From NCBI RefSeq assembly GCF_006716815.1, contig NZ_VFPS01000003.1:310001-374000 (forward strand): a stretch of 64,000 bases of DNA. The letters are read 5' to 3'. The position numbers and the translations under genes were made by a program. Under the pieces are notes generated by a model. That model ran no database searches, had not been told where the DNA came from, and was given only the letters and a program-made list of their open reading frames with translations. Positions 44,518 through 52,918 of this stretch are shown here, piece by piece; the stretch's first letter is position 1, and each line of letters opens with the position of its first letter. The stretch comes from Microbacterium lacticum. GTDB taxonomy: Bacteria > Actinomycetota > Actinomycetes > Actinomycetales > Microbacteriaceae.

Positions 44518-45450
44518 ATGACCGTCATCATGGGGATCGTCAACGTCACGCCCGACTCGTTCAGCGACGGCGGTCGCTACCTCGACTCCGACGCGGCGAT
44601 CGCGCACGGACTCGCCTTGCGCGCCGCGGGCGCCGGCGTGCTCGATGTCGGCGGAGAGTCGACCCGGCCGGGCGCCGAGCCCGTCGACGCCGCGCTCGAG
44701 CAGGAGCGGATTCTCCCCGTCGTCGCGGGGCTCGTCGCGGCCGGCGCCGTCGTCAGCATCGACACGATGCACGCGTCGACCGCGCTCGCCGCCGTCGCCG
44801 CGGGGGCGAGCATCGTCAACGACGTGTCGGGCGGTCTCGCCGACCCCGACATGCTGCCCGCCGTCGCGTCGACGGGGGCCGACATCGTGCTGCAGCACTG
44901 GCGGGGGCCGTCGACCGACATGTACGCGCGCGCCGGCTACGCCGACCTCGCCGCCGAGCTGACCGGCGAACTCGAAGCGCGCCTGCGCGCGGCCGCGACC
45001 GCGGGAATCTCGCCCGACCGAGTGATCCTCGACCCGGGCATCGGGTTCGGCAAGCGCGGCGCGCAGAACTGGCAGGCCCTCCGCGCGCTCGACCGTGTGA
45101 TCGCGCTCGGCCCGCGCGTGCTCGTCGGCACGAGCCGCAAGCGCTTCCTCGCCGAAGTGCTGACGGATGCTGAGGCCACCGCGACGGCGGCTGCCGGGGC
45201 CCCGGGCGATGCGCCCTCCGCCGATGCCGCGCCGGTCGATGCCGCACGGCTCGATGCCGCTCGGCTCGACCTCGCGACCGCGGTGACGAGCGTGCTCGCC
45301 GCACAGGCCGGGGTCTGGGCGGTGCGGGTGCACGACGTGGCCGCGACCCGCGACTCGCTCGCCGTCGCGCACGCGTGGAACGCGGGTGTTCCAGCGGAGA
45401 CGACGGACGCTCGGGCGCGCACGGCCGACGCGCGGGGCGGCATGAGATGA
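44518..45450 (+). CDS. folP: Dihydropteroate synthase
   Basis: 310 residues from the ATG at 44518 (MTVIMGIVNVTPDSFSDGG), the canonical first motif. LDVGGESTRPGAEPV binds pterin and DPGIGFGK/GTSRKRF are later signatures. Joins p-aminobenzoate to the pterin. A ~20-residue Ala/Asp insert (ATAAAGAPGDAPSADAAPVDAA region) sits before the last helices and is probably a disordered loop. Overlaps an alternative folB start. Confidence 0.96.
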   Translation: MTVIMGIVNVTPDSFSDGGRYLDSDAAIAHGLALRAAGAGVLDVGGESTRPGAEPVDAALEQERILPVVAGLVAAGAVVSIDTMHASTALAAVAAGASIVNDVSGGLADPDMLPAVASTGADIVLQHWRGPSTDMYARAGYADLAAELTGELEARLRAAATAGISPDRVILDPGIGFGKRGAQNWQALRALDRVIALGPRVLVGTSRKRFLAEVLTDAEATATAAAGAPGDAPSADAAPVDAARLDAARLDLATAVTSVLAAQAGVWAVRVHDVAATRDSLAVAHAWNAGVPAETTDARARTADARGGMR

Positions 45451-45479
45451 CCGGCGAACGACAGAACACAGGAGGAGAC

Positions 45480-45887
45480 GTGGACGTCATCGACGAGATC
45501 ACGCTGACGGGGGTGCGCGCGTTCGGCCGGCACGGCGTCTATGCCGAGGAGCGCGAGCGCGGGCAGGACTTCGTGGTCGATGCGACTCTGTTCGTCCAGA
45601 CCGCGCGCGCCGCGGCATCCGATGACGTCACCGACACGATCCACTACGGCGAGGCGGCCGAGCGGATCGCCGAGATCGTCGCGGGGGAGCCCGTGAACCT
45701 GCTCGAGACGCTCGCCGGGCGCATCGCGGGCGACCTGCTCGCGCGGCCCGGCGTCGAGCGCGTGGCCGTGACGGTGCACAAGCCGCAGGCGCCGATCCCG
45801 GTGCCGTTCGCCGACGTCGCGGTCACGATCCGCCGGTCGAAGCCGGTGGATGCCGCGCCGCTGTCGCCGACGGAGGTGGCGCGGTGA
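45480..45887 (+). CDS. folB: Dihydroneopterin aldolase
   Basis: 135 residues from the GTG at 45480. This start is preferred because AGGAGGAG ends 5 bases upstream and the product then begins (M)DVIDEITLTGVRAFGRHGVY as usual. An ATG at 45447 overlapping the folP stop would add 11 residues. Motifs: GVRAFGRHGVYAEERERGQDF, DTIHYGEAAERI, and LLETLAGRIA. Third folate enzyme of the cluster. It overlaps folK by 4 bp. Confidence 0.93.
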   Translation: MDVIDEITLTGVRAFGRHGVYAEERERGQDFVVDATLFVQTARAAASDDVTDTIHYGEAAERIAEIVAGEPVNLLETLAGRIAGDLLARPGVERVAVTVHKPQAPIPVPFADVAVTIRRSKPVDAAPLSPTEVAR

Positions 45888-46444
45888 ACCGCCGGCTCGC
45901 GCAGGGCTATCAGGGCGATGCCCCCGCCCGCCCGTCCGACGAGACCATCGCCGTCGTCGCGCTCGGCGCGAATCTCGGCGACCGCGCCGCCACGATCGAC
46001 GAGGCGCTGCGCGACCTCGCCCGGCTGCCGCTGACCACGGAGGTCGTCGCCGCCGCGCCGATCGAGTCGGTCGCGCTCACGCCGGAGGGGCCGGATGCCT
46101 CGGCTCCCGCCTACCTCAACACGGTCGCGCTCCTCACCACCCGTCTCGCGCCGAGCGTGCTGCTCGGGTATCTGCACGCGATCGAAGCGCGCCACGGGCG
46201 TCCTGCCCGCACCGCCGACCAGCCGCGCTGGCAGGATCGCACGCTCGACCTCGACCTCATCGCGTACGGGGACGTGCGGAGCGCCGACCCCGCGCTGACC
46301 CTGCCGCATCCGCGGGCCGCGGAGCGCGACTTCGTGCTCGCGCCGTGGCTGACGGTCGACCCCGATGCGGTGCTGCCGGGTGTCGGCCGGGTCGACGACC
46401 TGCTCGCGAGGCTCCGGGCCTCCGACTCGGCGGACGGCGCATGA
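45884..46444 (+). CDS. folK: HPPK (pterin pyrophosphokinase)
   Basis: 186 residues from a GTG. VVALGANLGDRAATI is the phosphate-binding start. RWQDRTLDLDLIAYGDV and LPHPRAAERDFVLAPWLTVDPD are the HPPK signatures with the Asp pair binding Mg. It pyrophosphorylates hydroxymethyl-dihydropterin, just before the FolP step. Starts within the folB stop and ends within the DUF3180 start. Confidence 0.96.
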   Translation: MNRRLAQGYQGDAPARPSDETIAVVALGANLGDRAATIDEALRDLARLPLTTEVVAAAPIESVALTPEGPDASAPAYLNTVALLTTRLAPSVLLGYLHAIEARHGRPARTADQPRWQDRTLDLDLIAYGDVRSADPALTLPHPRAAERDFVLAPWLTVDPDAVLPGVGRVDDLLARLRASDSADGA

Positions 46445-46932
46445 GGCGCACGAGCGCGGGAGCGCTGATCGTCGCGGCCCTCATCGGCGGCGTCGTCGGA
46501 TTCGGCATCGACCAGCTGTTGACCGGCGCGGGGCGGGCGACCTTCACGCCGTCGCTGCTGCTGCCGGTGCTGCTCGTGCTGCTGGGCGCGGCGACCGTCG
46601 CCTTCGCGCTGCCGATCCGCCGCGCGATCACGGGCCGGAGCGCCGAACCGATCGACCCGTTCCGCGCCGTGCGCGTGGCGATGCTGGCCAAGGCATCCAG
46701 CGTCGTGGGCGCGGTGATCGCAGGTCTCGCGGCCGGACTGCTCGTGTTCCTGCTCACCCGGCCCGTCGCCCCCGTAGGCTCGACGGTGGCGGTGATCGCG
46801 ACGCTCGTCGGCGCGCTCGTGCTGCTCGCGGCGGCACTCGTGGCCGAGCACCTGTGCACCATCCGGAAGGACGACGATGACGAACGACCCGGACCAGACG
46901 AGCCCGGACTCGGTCTCTCCCACCACGACTGA
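46441..46932 (+). CDS. DUF3180 four-helix membrane protein
   Basis: 163 residues from the ATG overlapping the folK stop. Four hydrophobic segments: GALIVAALIGGVVGFGI, LLLPVLLVLLGAATVAFAL, SVVGAVIAGLAAGLLVFLL and STVAVIATLVGALVLLAAAL. DUF3180 proteins follow folK in most Actinobacteria; function unknown. Cytoplasmic acidic tail. Its 3' end overlaps the PH gene by 56 bp. Confidence 0.9.
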   Translation: MRRTSAGALIVAALIGGVVGFGIDQLLTGAGRATFTPSLLLPVLLVLLGAATVAFALPIRRAITGRSAEPIDPFRAVRVAMLAKASSVVGAVIAGLAAGLLVFLLTRPVAPVGSTVAVIATLVGALVLLAAALVAEHLCTIRKDDDDERPGPDEPGLGLSHHD

Positions 46933-47509
46933 CGCGCTCGACGCGGGCACGCCTGCGGCGTCGGACTCGCGCGCGACGGACGCGCTCGACGCGGGCACGT
47001 ACGACCGCGTACTCGAACCGCGGAGCGAGAACCGGCTGCCGCTCGGCGACGGCGTCTGGCATCAGATCTCGCGGCGCTACATCGCGGTGCAGCTGATCTC
47101 GACGGGCGCGTTCCTCGCGCTCGTCGTCGCGGCCGCGCTCGTGTTCTGGCTCGTGCTCGGGCAGGTATGGATCCTCATCCCCGCCGCGATCGTGATCGTG
47201 ATCACCCTCTGGACGCTCGCGATCCTGCCGCGGCAGGCCCGCGCGTACGGCTATCAGCTGCGCGCCGACGACCTCGTGTTCCGCCGGGGCATCCTCTGGC
47301 AGCGGATGGTCGCCGTGCCCTACGGCCGCATGCAGCTCGTCGACATCACCCACGGGCCGCTCGACCGCGCCTTCGGTATCGCGCAGCTGAAGCTCGTCAC
47401 GGCCGCCGCCGCGACCGGCGTCACCATTCCGGGGCTCAGTCAGCAGGGCGCCGAGCAGCTGCGCGACACCCTCATCGCCGTCGCCGAGACCCGCCGGACC
47501 GGCCTGTGA
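46877..47509 (+). CDS. PH domain-containing membrane protein (YdbS-like)
   Basis: 210 residues. After an acidic Thr/Ser-rich start it has two membrane helices (FLALVVAAALVFWLVLG; WILIPAAIVIVITLWTLAI). A bacterial PH (bPH_2) domain follows with GILWQRMVAVPYGRMQLVDITHGPLDRAFG. Paired with the next gene, which encodes a YdbT-like partner; overlap 4 bp. The YdbS/YdbT pair is implicated in membrane stress or antimicrobial resistance in Bacillus. Here the function is inferred only. Confidence 0.88.
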   Translation: MTNDPDQTSPDSVSPTTTDALDAGTPAASDSRATDALDAGTYDRVLEPRSENRLPLGDGVWHQISRRYIAVQLISTGAFLALVVAAALVFWLVLGQVWILIPAAIVIVITLWTLAILPRQARAYGYQLRADDLVFRRGILWQRMVAVPYGRMQLVDITHGPLDRAFGIAQLKLVTAAAATGVTIPGLSQQGAEQLRDTLIAVAETRRTGL

Positions 47510-49410
47510 GCGATCCTTCGGCAGACGGGGGCGCCGCTCCCGCATCGGGCGCGGCGGCGGGTTCCGGCGCGCCGGCGCCCGGGCCCGGGCTCGGCCCGGG
47601 GTCCGACCTCGGGCACGGGCTCGGCCCGGGGCGCGACCTCGACATCGACGCCGAGCGGGGCGTCGACGGGCACCTGGCGCCGTCGGCCGTCGCCGAAGTG
47701 CGCTCGCCGCTCAGCGACGGGCAGTGGCACCGGCTGCATCCGCTCACTCCGGTGCTGCGCGGCGGGCTCTTCCTGATCGTCGTGATGGGCATCGTCATCA
47801 CGAACCTCCGCGACCGGATCGTCGTGTGGCTGCTGCCCGGCCTCGCCGAGTGGGAGCGGTACGAGGGCGGCGACCCGGTCGACTACGTGTGGCAGAACAA
47901 CCTGTGGCTCGCGGCCGGGCTCGGTGTGCTCGGGGTGCTGCTGATCCTCCTCGGCATCTTCTGGCTGTCGTGGCGCTTCCACACCTTCCGCATCACCGGC
48001 GACGACGTCGAGGTGAGAAGCGGGGTGCTCTTCCGCACGCAGCGCCGCGCGCCGCTCGACCGCGTGCAGGGCGTCAACCTCACCCGTCCGATGGTCGCGC
48101 GCCTGCTGGGCGCGGCGAAGCTCGAGGTCGTCGGGGCGGGCATGGATGCCAACGTCAAGCTCGAGTACCTGTCCACCGCCAATGCCGAAGCCGTCCGCGC
48201 CGACATCCTGCGCCTCGCGTCGGGTCGGAGGCTCGCGGCCGCGCAGACGGCCGAACGCCGCGGCGTCCCGATCACGCGCGCGGCAGCGGGCGCCGTCAGC
48301 GCGGGGATCACGGGGCTGATCGACGGCGTCGACGCCGATGCTGTCGAACCGGCATCCGTCGTGCACATCCCCACCGGGCGTCTGATCGCCTCGCACCTGC
48401 TCTCGGGGGCGACGATCTGGCTGCTCGCGCTGATCGCCGCGGTGGTCGTCGGATCGATCGTCGGCACGCCGTGGGTGCTGTTCACCCTCGTGCCGACGAT
48501 GATCGGATTCGGCGCGTACTGGTTCCGGTCGATCACGCGGTCGCTGCGCTACTCGATCGCGCCGACTTCGGCGGGGGTCCGCATCACGTTCGGGTTGTTC
48601 ACGACGATCACCGAGACGCTGCCGCCGGGGCGCGTGCACGCGTTCGAGGTGCATCAGCCGCTGCTCTGGCGCCCGTTCGGGTGGTGGTCGATCCGCGTGA
48701 ACCGGCTGTCGGGCCGAGCGGCGAGCGACACCCAGTCGCAGCTGTTCGCCGACGTGCTGCCGGTGGGCAGCACCGACGACGTGGAGCGCGTGCTGCGCCT
48801 GTTCCTCCCCGACCTGACCCACGACGAGGCCGCCGCGCTCATCGCCGACGGGATGCAGGGCACGGGGCGGGCGGGGGAGTCGGGGGAGTCGGGTCGCGAC
48901 GGGGTGCGGGGCGATGCCGACGTCGCCCCCGGCGGTGTCGACGGTGCGTCGGGCGATGTCGACGCCGGCGCACGCGACCCGTACACGACCACGCCGCGCC
49001 GCGCCTGGTGGCTGCGCCCGCTGTCGTGGCGCCGCAACGGCCTGCTGCTCGCGCGCGGCGCGCTGCTGCTGCGGCGGGGCGTGCTGCGGCGGGCGCTGAT
49101 CATCCTGCCGCTCGCCCGCCTGCAGTCGGTGCGCATCTCGCAGGGTCCGGTCGATCGCGCGCTGCGCGTCGCGAACCTCACCGGCCACACCGTGCTCGGG
49201 CAGGTGTCGGGCGCGATCGGCATCATCGACCGCGACGACGCGCTCCTCGCGTGGCAGCAGGTCGAGGCGGCGGCGATCGCCGAGGCCGCCTCCGACCGGT
49301 CGCACCGGTGGGACGAGGCGGCCGCCTTCGTGGATGCGGCGGAAGATCGCCTCATCCAGGGCGACCAGATGCAGGCGGGCGGCGTGCAAGCCCGGGAGGA
49401 GGAGCGGTGA
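47506..49410 (+). CDS. PH domain-containing membrane protein (YdbT-like)
   Basis: 634 residues from a GTG. A Gly/Ala/Pro-rich disordered N-terminus (~65 residues) precedes several membrane segments and three bPH_2-type domains (RTQRRAPLDRVQGVNLTRP; ITETLPPGRVHAFEVHQPLLW; RALIILPLARLQSVRISQGPVDRAL). A second low-complexity Gly/Asp linker lies between domains two and three. Forms a pair with the preceding gene. Its length matches the large member of such pairs. Confidence 0.88.
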   Translation: MSDPSADGGAAPASGAAAGSGAPAPGPGLGPGSDLGHGLGPGRDLDIDAERGVDGHLAPSAVAEVRSPLSDGQWHRLHPLTPVLRGGLFLIVVMGIVITNLRDRIVVWLLPGLAEWERYEGGDPVDYVWQNNLWLAAGLGVLGVLLILLGIFWLSWRFHTFRITGDDVEVRSGVLFRTQRRAPLDRVQGVNLTRPMVARLLGAAKLEVVGAGMDANVKLEYLSTANAEAVRADILRLASGRRLAAAQTAERRGVPITRAAAGAVSAGITGLIDGVDADAVEPASVVHIPTGRLIASHLLSGATIWLLALIAAVVVGSIVGTPWVLFTLVPTMIGFGAYWFRSITRSLRYSIAPTSAGVRITFGLFTTITETLPPGRVHAFEVHQPLLWRPFGWWSIRVNRLSGRAASDTQSQLFADVLPVGSTDDVERVLRLFLPDLTHDEAAALIADGMQGTGRAGESGESGRDGVRGDADVAPGGVDGASGDVDAGARDPYTTTPRRAWWLRPLSWRRNGLLLARGALLLRRGVLRRALIILPLARLQSVRISQGPVDRALRVANLTGHTVLGQVSGAIGIIDRDDALLAWQQVEAAAIAEAASDRSHRWDEAAAFVDAAEDRLIQGDQMQAGGVQAREEER

Positions 49411-50111
49411 ATCAGGCGAGCAGACTCGGCGTCGGGATCATCGGCGCGGGCCGGGTCGGTCCCGTGATCGGGGCGGCGCTGGCCGGGGCGGGGCACGCGC
49501 TGACGGGCATCACCGCGAGCTCCGATCCCGATCGCGTCGAGGCGATCCTGCCGGGAGTGCCGGTGCTGCCCGCCGACGAGGTGGCACGGCGGAGCGAACT
49601 CGTGATCGTCGCCGTGCCGGGCGCCGAGCTCGCCGCAGTCGTCGCCGGTCTCGCCGAGGTCGGCGCGTGGCAGCCCGGGCAGCTCGTGCTGCACACAGAT
49701 CCGGCGCACGGCGCGGGGGTGCTCGCGCCCGCGGCATCCCGCGGCGCCATTCCGCTCGCCGTGCACCCGGCCATCGCGTTCACCGGTACGACGATCGACC
49801 TCCGGCAGCTGCGCGAGGCGTTCGCCGCCGTCACCGCGCCGGCCGCCGTGCTGCCCATCGCGCAGGCGCTCGCCGTCGAGCTCGGCTGCGAGCCCGTCGT
49901 CGTCGCCGAGGAAGACCGTGCCGCCTACGGCGAGGCGATCGCGACGGCGACCGAGTTCTCGGCATCCATCGTCCGGCAGGCGGCGCGTCTGCTCGAGGAT
50001 GCCGGGGTTCCCGCCCCCGGTCGCTACCTCGCGCCGCTCGTGCACTCGACGGCCGAGCGCGCCCTCGTCGAGGCGGGCGACGGCGCCCCCGCCGACGACG
50101 ACCTGCCGTAG
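49407..50111 (+). CDS. Rossmann-like + DUF2520 domain protein
   Basis: 234 residues from a GTG overlapping the previous stop. N-terminal NAD(P)-binding fold (VGIIGAGRVGPVIGAALAGAG), then the DUF2520 helical domain (IDLRQLREAFAAVTAP...YGEAIATATEFSASIVRQAARLL...PLVHSTAERAL). In most related genomes this gene precedes panC and may serve pantothenate synthesis. panC is not present here. Confidence 0.88.
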   Translation: MNQASRLGVGIIGAGRVGPVIGAALAGAGHALTGITASSDPDRVEAILPGVPVLPADEVARRSELVIVAVPGAELAAVVAGLAEVGAWQPGQLVLHTDPAHGAGVLAPAASRGAIPLAVHPAIAFTGTTIDLRQLREAFAAVTAPAAVLPIAQALAVELGCEPVVVAEEDRAAYGEAIATATEFSASIVRQAARLLEDAGVPAPGRYLAPLVHSTAERALVEAGDGAPADDDLP

Positions 50112-50533
50112 CCGCGGCGGCGGTGCGCCGCATCCCGCCGACTTGTGGACACTCGTGGCGGGGTCGACGCGGCCCAGGCCGCCACACGTGGCCAGGAGTC
50201 GCTCGAACGGGGGTTCTTCCTCGCCTCGCTCTCGTATGCGGCCGTCGAGCGGGCCCGCGACACGCCACCGCGCGGCCGCGCCGCGGCGGACGGTGCGAGC
50301 GGATACCGGCCTGGTGATGTCGCCGACGGGCCGCGTCGCGTATGCCGTGCTCGTCAACTGGCCTTCGGGTGCTCCCGCGCGCGACGAAGCGCTCGCCGTC
50401 ATGCGCACGGCCGGTGATGTCCTGCGGAGCTGGCTTCGGGGCTGAGTAGTGCACTGCCGCGGACACGTCGGGCGGGCCGACCTCGCGAGGCGGCCCCGGT
50501 AGGATCGGAGGCGACTTTCGAGGAGCCCCACCC
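50112..50533 (+). pseudogene. Decayed serine-hydrolase/beta-lactamase-like tail before lysS
   Basis: 422 bp without an intact gene. In frame from ~50290 to 50445 the translation reads RADTGLVMSPTGRVAYAV then LVNWPSG and a helical end. This resembles the last strands of class A beta-lactamase-like serine hydrolases (the ...DTGLV.SP.GRVAYAV..NW pattern). No catalytic SxxK or SDN region is seen, and upstream frames are broken. The lysS promoter should lie in the last ~80 bp. Confidence 0.45.
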
Positions 50534-52060
50534 ATGACCGATGCGCCCGCATCCGCGCCCAGCGACGTCCCCGCCGACGACGACGTTCACGAGCAGAAGG
50601 CGGTGCGGCTCGGCAAGCGTGATCGGCTGATCGCCGAGCGGGTGGATGCCGCGGGCGGCGCCTATCCCGTCGCCGTGCCCGTCACCGACACGATCCCGGC
50701 GCTGCGCGCCCGGTTCGCCGAGCTCGAAGCGGGCGACGAGACCGGCGTGACCGCGTCGGTCGCCGGACGGGTGGTCTTCAGTCGCAACACCGGCAAGCTG
50801 TGCTTCGCGTCGCTGCAGTCGGGCGACGGCTCGCGCATCCAGGCGATGGTCTCGCTCGCCGAGGTGGGCGAGGAGTCGCTGCAGGCGTGGAAGGAGCTCG
50901 TCGACCTCGGCGACCACGTCTCTGTCACCGGTCAGGTGATCTCGAGCCGCCGCGGCGAGCTGTCGATCATGGTGTCGGACTGGGCGATCGCCTCGAAGGC
51001 GCTTCTGCCGCTGCCGAACCTGCACACCGAGCTCTCCGAGGAGGGCCGGGTGCGCTCGCGCTTCCTCGACCTGATCGTCCGCGACCAGGCGCGCGACAGC
51101 GTCATCGCGCGGGCGAAGGCGAACGCCTCGCTGCGTCGCACGTTCGACGAGCACGGCTTCCTCGAGGTCGAGACGCCGATGCTGCAGATCCAGCACGGCG
51201 GCGCCGCGGCACGGCCGTTCGTCACCCGCTCCAACGCGTTCGACGCCGATCTCTACCTGCGGATCGCCCCCGAGCTCTTCCTCAAGCGCGCCGTCGTGGG
51301 CGGCATCGACCGCGTGTTCGAGATCAACCGCAACTTCCGCAACGAGGGCGCCGACTCGACCCACAGCCCCGAGTTCGCGATGCTCGAGGCCTACCAGGCC
51401 TACAGCGATTACAACGGCATCGCCGACCTCACGCAGGAGCTCATCCAGAACGCCGCCGTCGCGGTTGCCGGCTCCACCACCGTGACCTGGGCCGACGGCA
51501 CCGAGTTCGACCTCGGCGGGCAGTGGGAGCGCCTCTCGATGTACGGCTCGCTGTCCGAGGCATCCGGCCGCACGATCACCCCCGAGACCCCGCTCGACGT
51601 GCTGCGCGCGCTCGCCGCGGAGGTCGGCGTCGAGGTGCCCGAGAAGGTCGCGACGCACGGCAAGTACGTCGAGGAGCTGTGGGAGCACTTCGTCAAGGGC
51701 TCGCTCGAGCGTCCGACGTTCGTGATGGACTTCCCGCTCGACACCTCACCGCTCGTGCGTGAGCACCGCACGATCCCGGGCGTCGTGGAGAAGTGGGACC
51801 TGTACGTCCGCGGCTTCGAGCTGGCGACCGGATACTCCGAGCTCGTCGACCCCGTCATCCAGCGCGAGCGGTTCGTCGAGCAGGCGAAGCTCGCCGCGCG
51901 CGGCGACGACGAGGCGATGCGCGTCGACGAGGAGTTCCTGCGCGCCCTCGAGCATGGCATGCCGCCCACCGGGGGCATGGGCATGGGCATCGACCGGCTG
52001 CTGATGGCCCTCACGGGTCTCGGCATCCGCGAGACGATCCTCTTCCCGCTCGTCAAGTAG
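50534..52060 (+). CDS. lysS: Lysyl-tRNA synthetase (class II)
   Basis: 508 residues. N-terminal OB-fold anticodon domain (VTASVAGRVVFSRNTGKLCFASLQSGDGSRIQAM), then the class II catalytic core: motif 2 FRNEGADSTHSPEFAMLEAYQAYSDY, motif 3 GMPPTGGMGMGIDRLLMALTG. Charges tRNA-Lys. Residues ~1-25 are an Ala/Asp-rich extension. Complete. Confidence 0.97.
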   Translation: MTDAPASAPSDVPADDDVHEQKAVRLGKRDRLIAERVDAAGGAYPVAVPVTDTIPALRARFAELEAGDETGVTASVAGRVVFSRNTGKLCFASLQSGDGSRIQAMVSLAEVGEESLQAWKELVDLGDHVSVTGQVISSRRGELSIMVSDWAIASKALLPLPNLHTELSEEGRVRSRFLDLIVRDQARDSVIARAKANASLRRTFDEHGFLEVETPMLQIQHGGAAARPFVTRSNAFDADLYLRIAPELFLKRAVVGGIDRVFEINRNFRNEGADSTHSPEFAMLEAYQAYSDYNGIADLTQELIQNAAVAVAGSTTVTWADGTEFDLGGQWERLSMYGSLSEASGRTITPETPLDVLRALAAEVGVEVPEKVATHGKYVEELWEHFVKGSLERPTFVMDFPLDTSPLVREHRTIPGVVEKWDLYVRGFELATGYSELVDPVIQRERFVEQAKLAARGDDEAMRVDEEFLRALEHGMPPTGGMGMGIDRLLMALTGLGIRETILFPLVK

Positions 52061-52072
52061 CGCCCGCGCGCG

Positions 52073-52855
52073 ATGGCGGCCTCGCTCTGGCTCACGCTGC
52101 TCGTCGCGTGCATCGTGATCAGCTTCACCCCGGGTGCCGGGGCCATCAACACGATGGGCAACGCGCTGAACCATGGATTCCGGCGCGCCATCTGGGGCAT
52201 CCTCGGCCAGCACGCGGCCCTGATCGTGCACATCGCGATCGTCGCGCTCGGCGTCGGCGTGCTCGTGGCCTCCTCTCCCGTGCTGTTCAACGTGATCCGC
52301 TACGCCGGCGCGGCCTACCTCGCCTACCTCGGGCTGCGGCTGCTCGTGCAGCGCCCGTCGCCTCAGGCGGAGGGCGCCGAGGCCTGGTCTGCGAGCGATG
52401 AGGTGACGGATGCCTCGGTGGGTGCGGTCTCGGTGGGTGCGGTCTCGCCGGGGGCGGTCTCGCCGGGGGCGGTGTCAACGGGGGTGCTCGCTCCTCACGC
52501 GGACGCGCGTCGCGCGGAACCGACCGGCGCCGCGCCCGTTGCCGCGCCCGTCGAGACGCGCTGGTCGATGTTCCGGCGCGGGCTGTGGGTGAATCTGCTG
52601 AACCCGAAGGCGATCGTGTTCTTCCTGGCCTTCCTCCCGCAGTTCATCCGGCCCGCCGATCCGCTGCTGCCGCAGTACGCGACCGTCACCGCCACCGCGG
52701 TAGCCGTGGACATCGCCGTGATGTGGGGCTTCTTCGCGCTCGCGGCGCAGGGCTTGCGCCGGTTCACGCGCACCCCGCGCGGGCAGCGCATCATCGACCG
52801 GGTGTTCGGCTCGCTCTTCCTCGCCGTCGCGGTGCTGCTCGCACTCGTCCACTGA
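52073..52855 (+). CDS. LysE-family exporter with repeat-rich loop
   Basis: 260 residues. Membrane segments at the start (LWLTLLVACIVISFTPGAGAIN, with the TPGPxx-like family motif), HIAIVALGVGVLVAS, and near the end (VVDIAVMWGFFALAAQ-like; LFLAVAVLLALVH). LNPKAIVFFLAFLPQFI is the second family motif. Residues ~105-150 are a hydrophilic loop containing SVGAVSVGAVSPGAVSPGAV, encoded by tandem 15-bp repeats (52425-52485). Probably exports amino acids or homoserine lactone-like compounds. It starts 12 bp after lysS. Confidence 0.88.
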   Translation: MAASLWLTLLVACIVISFTPGAGAINTMGNALNHGFRRAIWGILGQHAALIVHIAIVALGVGVLVASSPVLFNVIRYAGAAYLAYLGLRLLVQRPSPQAEGAEAWSASDEVTDASVGAVSVGAVSPGAVSPGAVSTGVLAPHADARRAEPTGAAPVAAPVETRWSMFRRGLWVNLLNPKAIVFFLAFLPQFIRPADPLLPQYATVTATAVAVDIAVMWGFFALAAQGLRRFTRTPRGQRIIDRVFGSLFLAVAVLLALVH

Positions 52856-52918
52856 CCCGCGCCGGTCGGCGCCGCGCCGCAGCCGCGCGGCCCGCCACGC
52901 GCCGCTCCGCGCCCCGGA

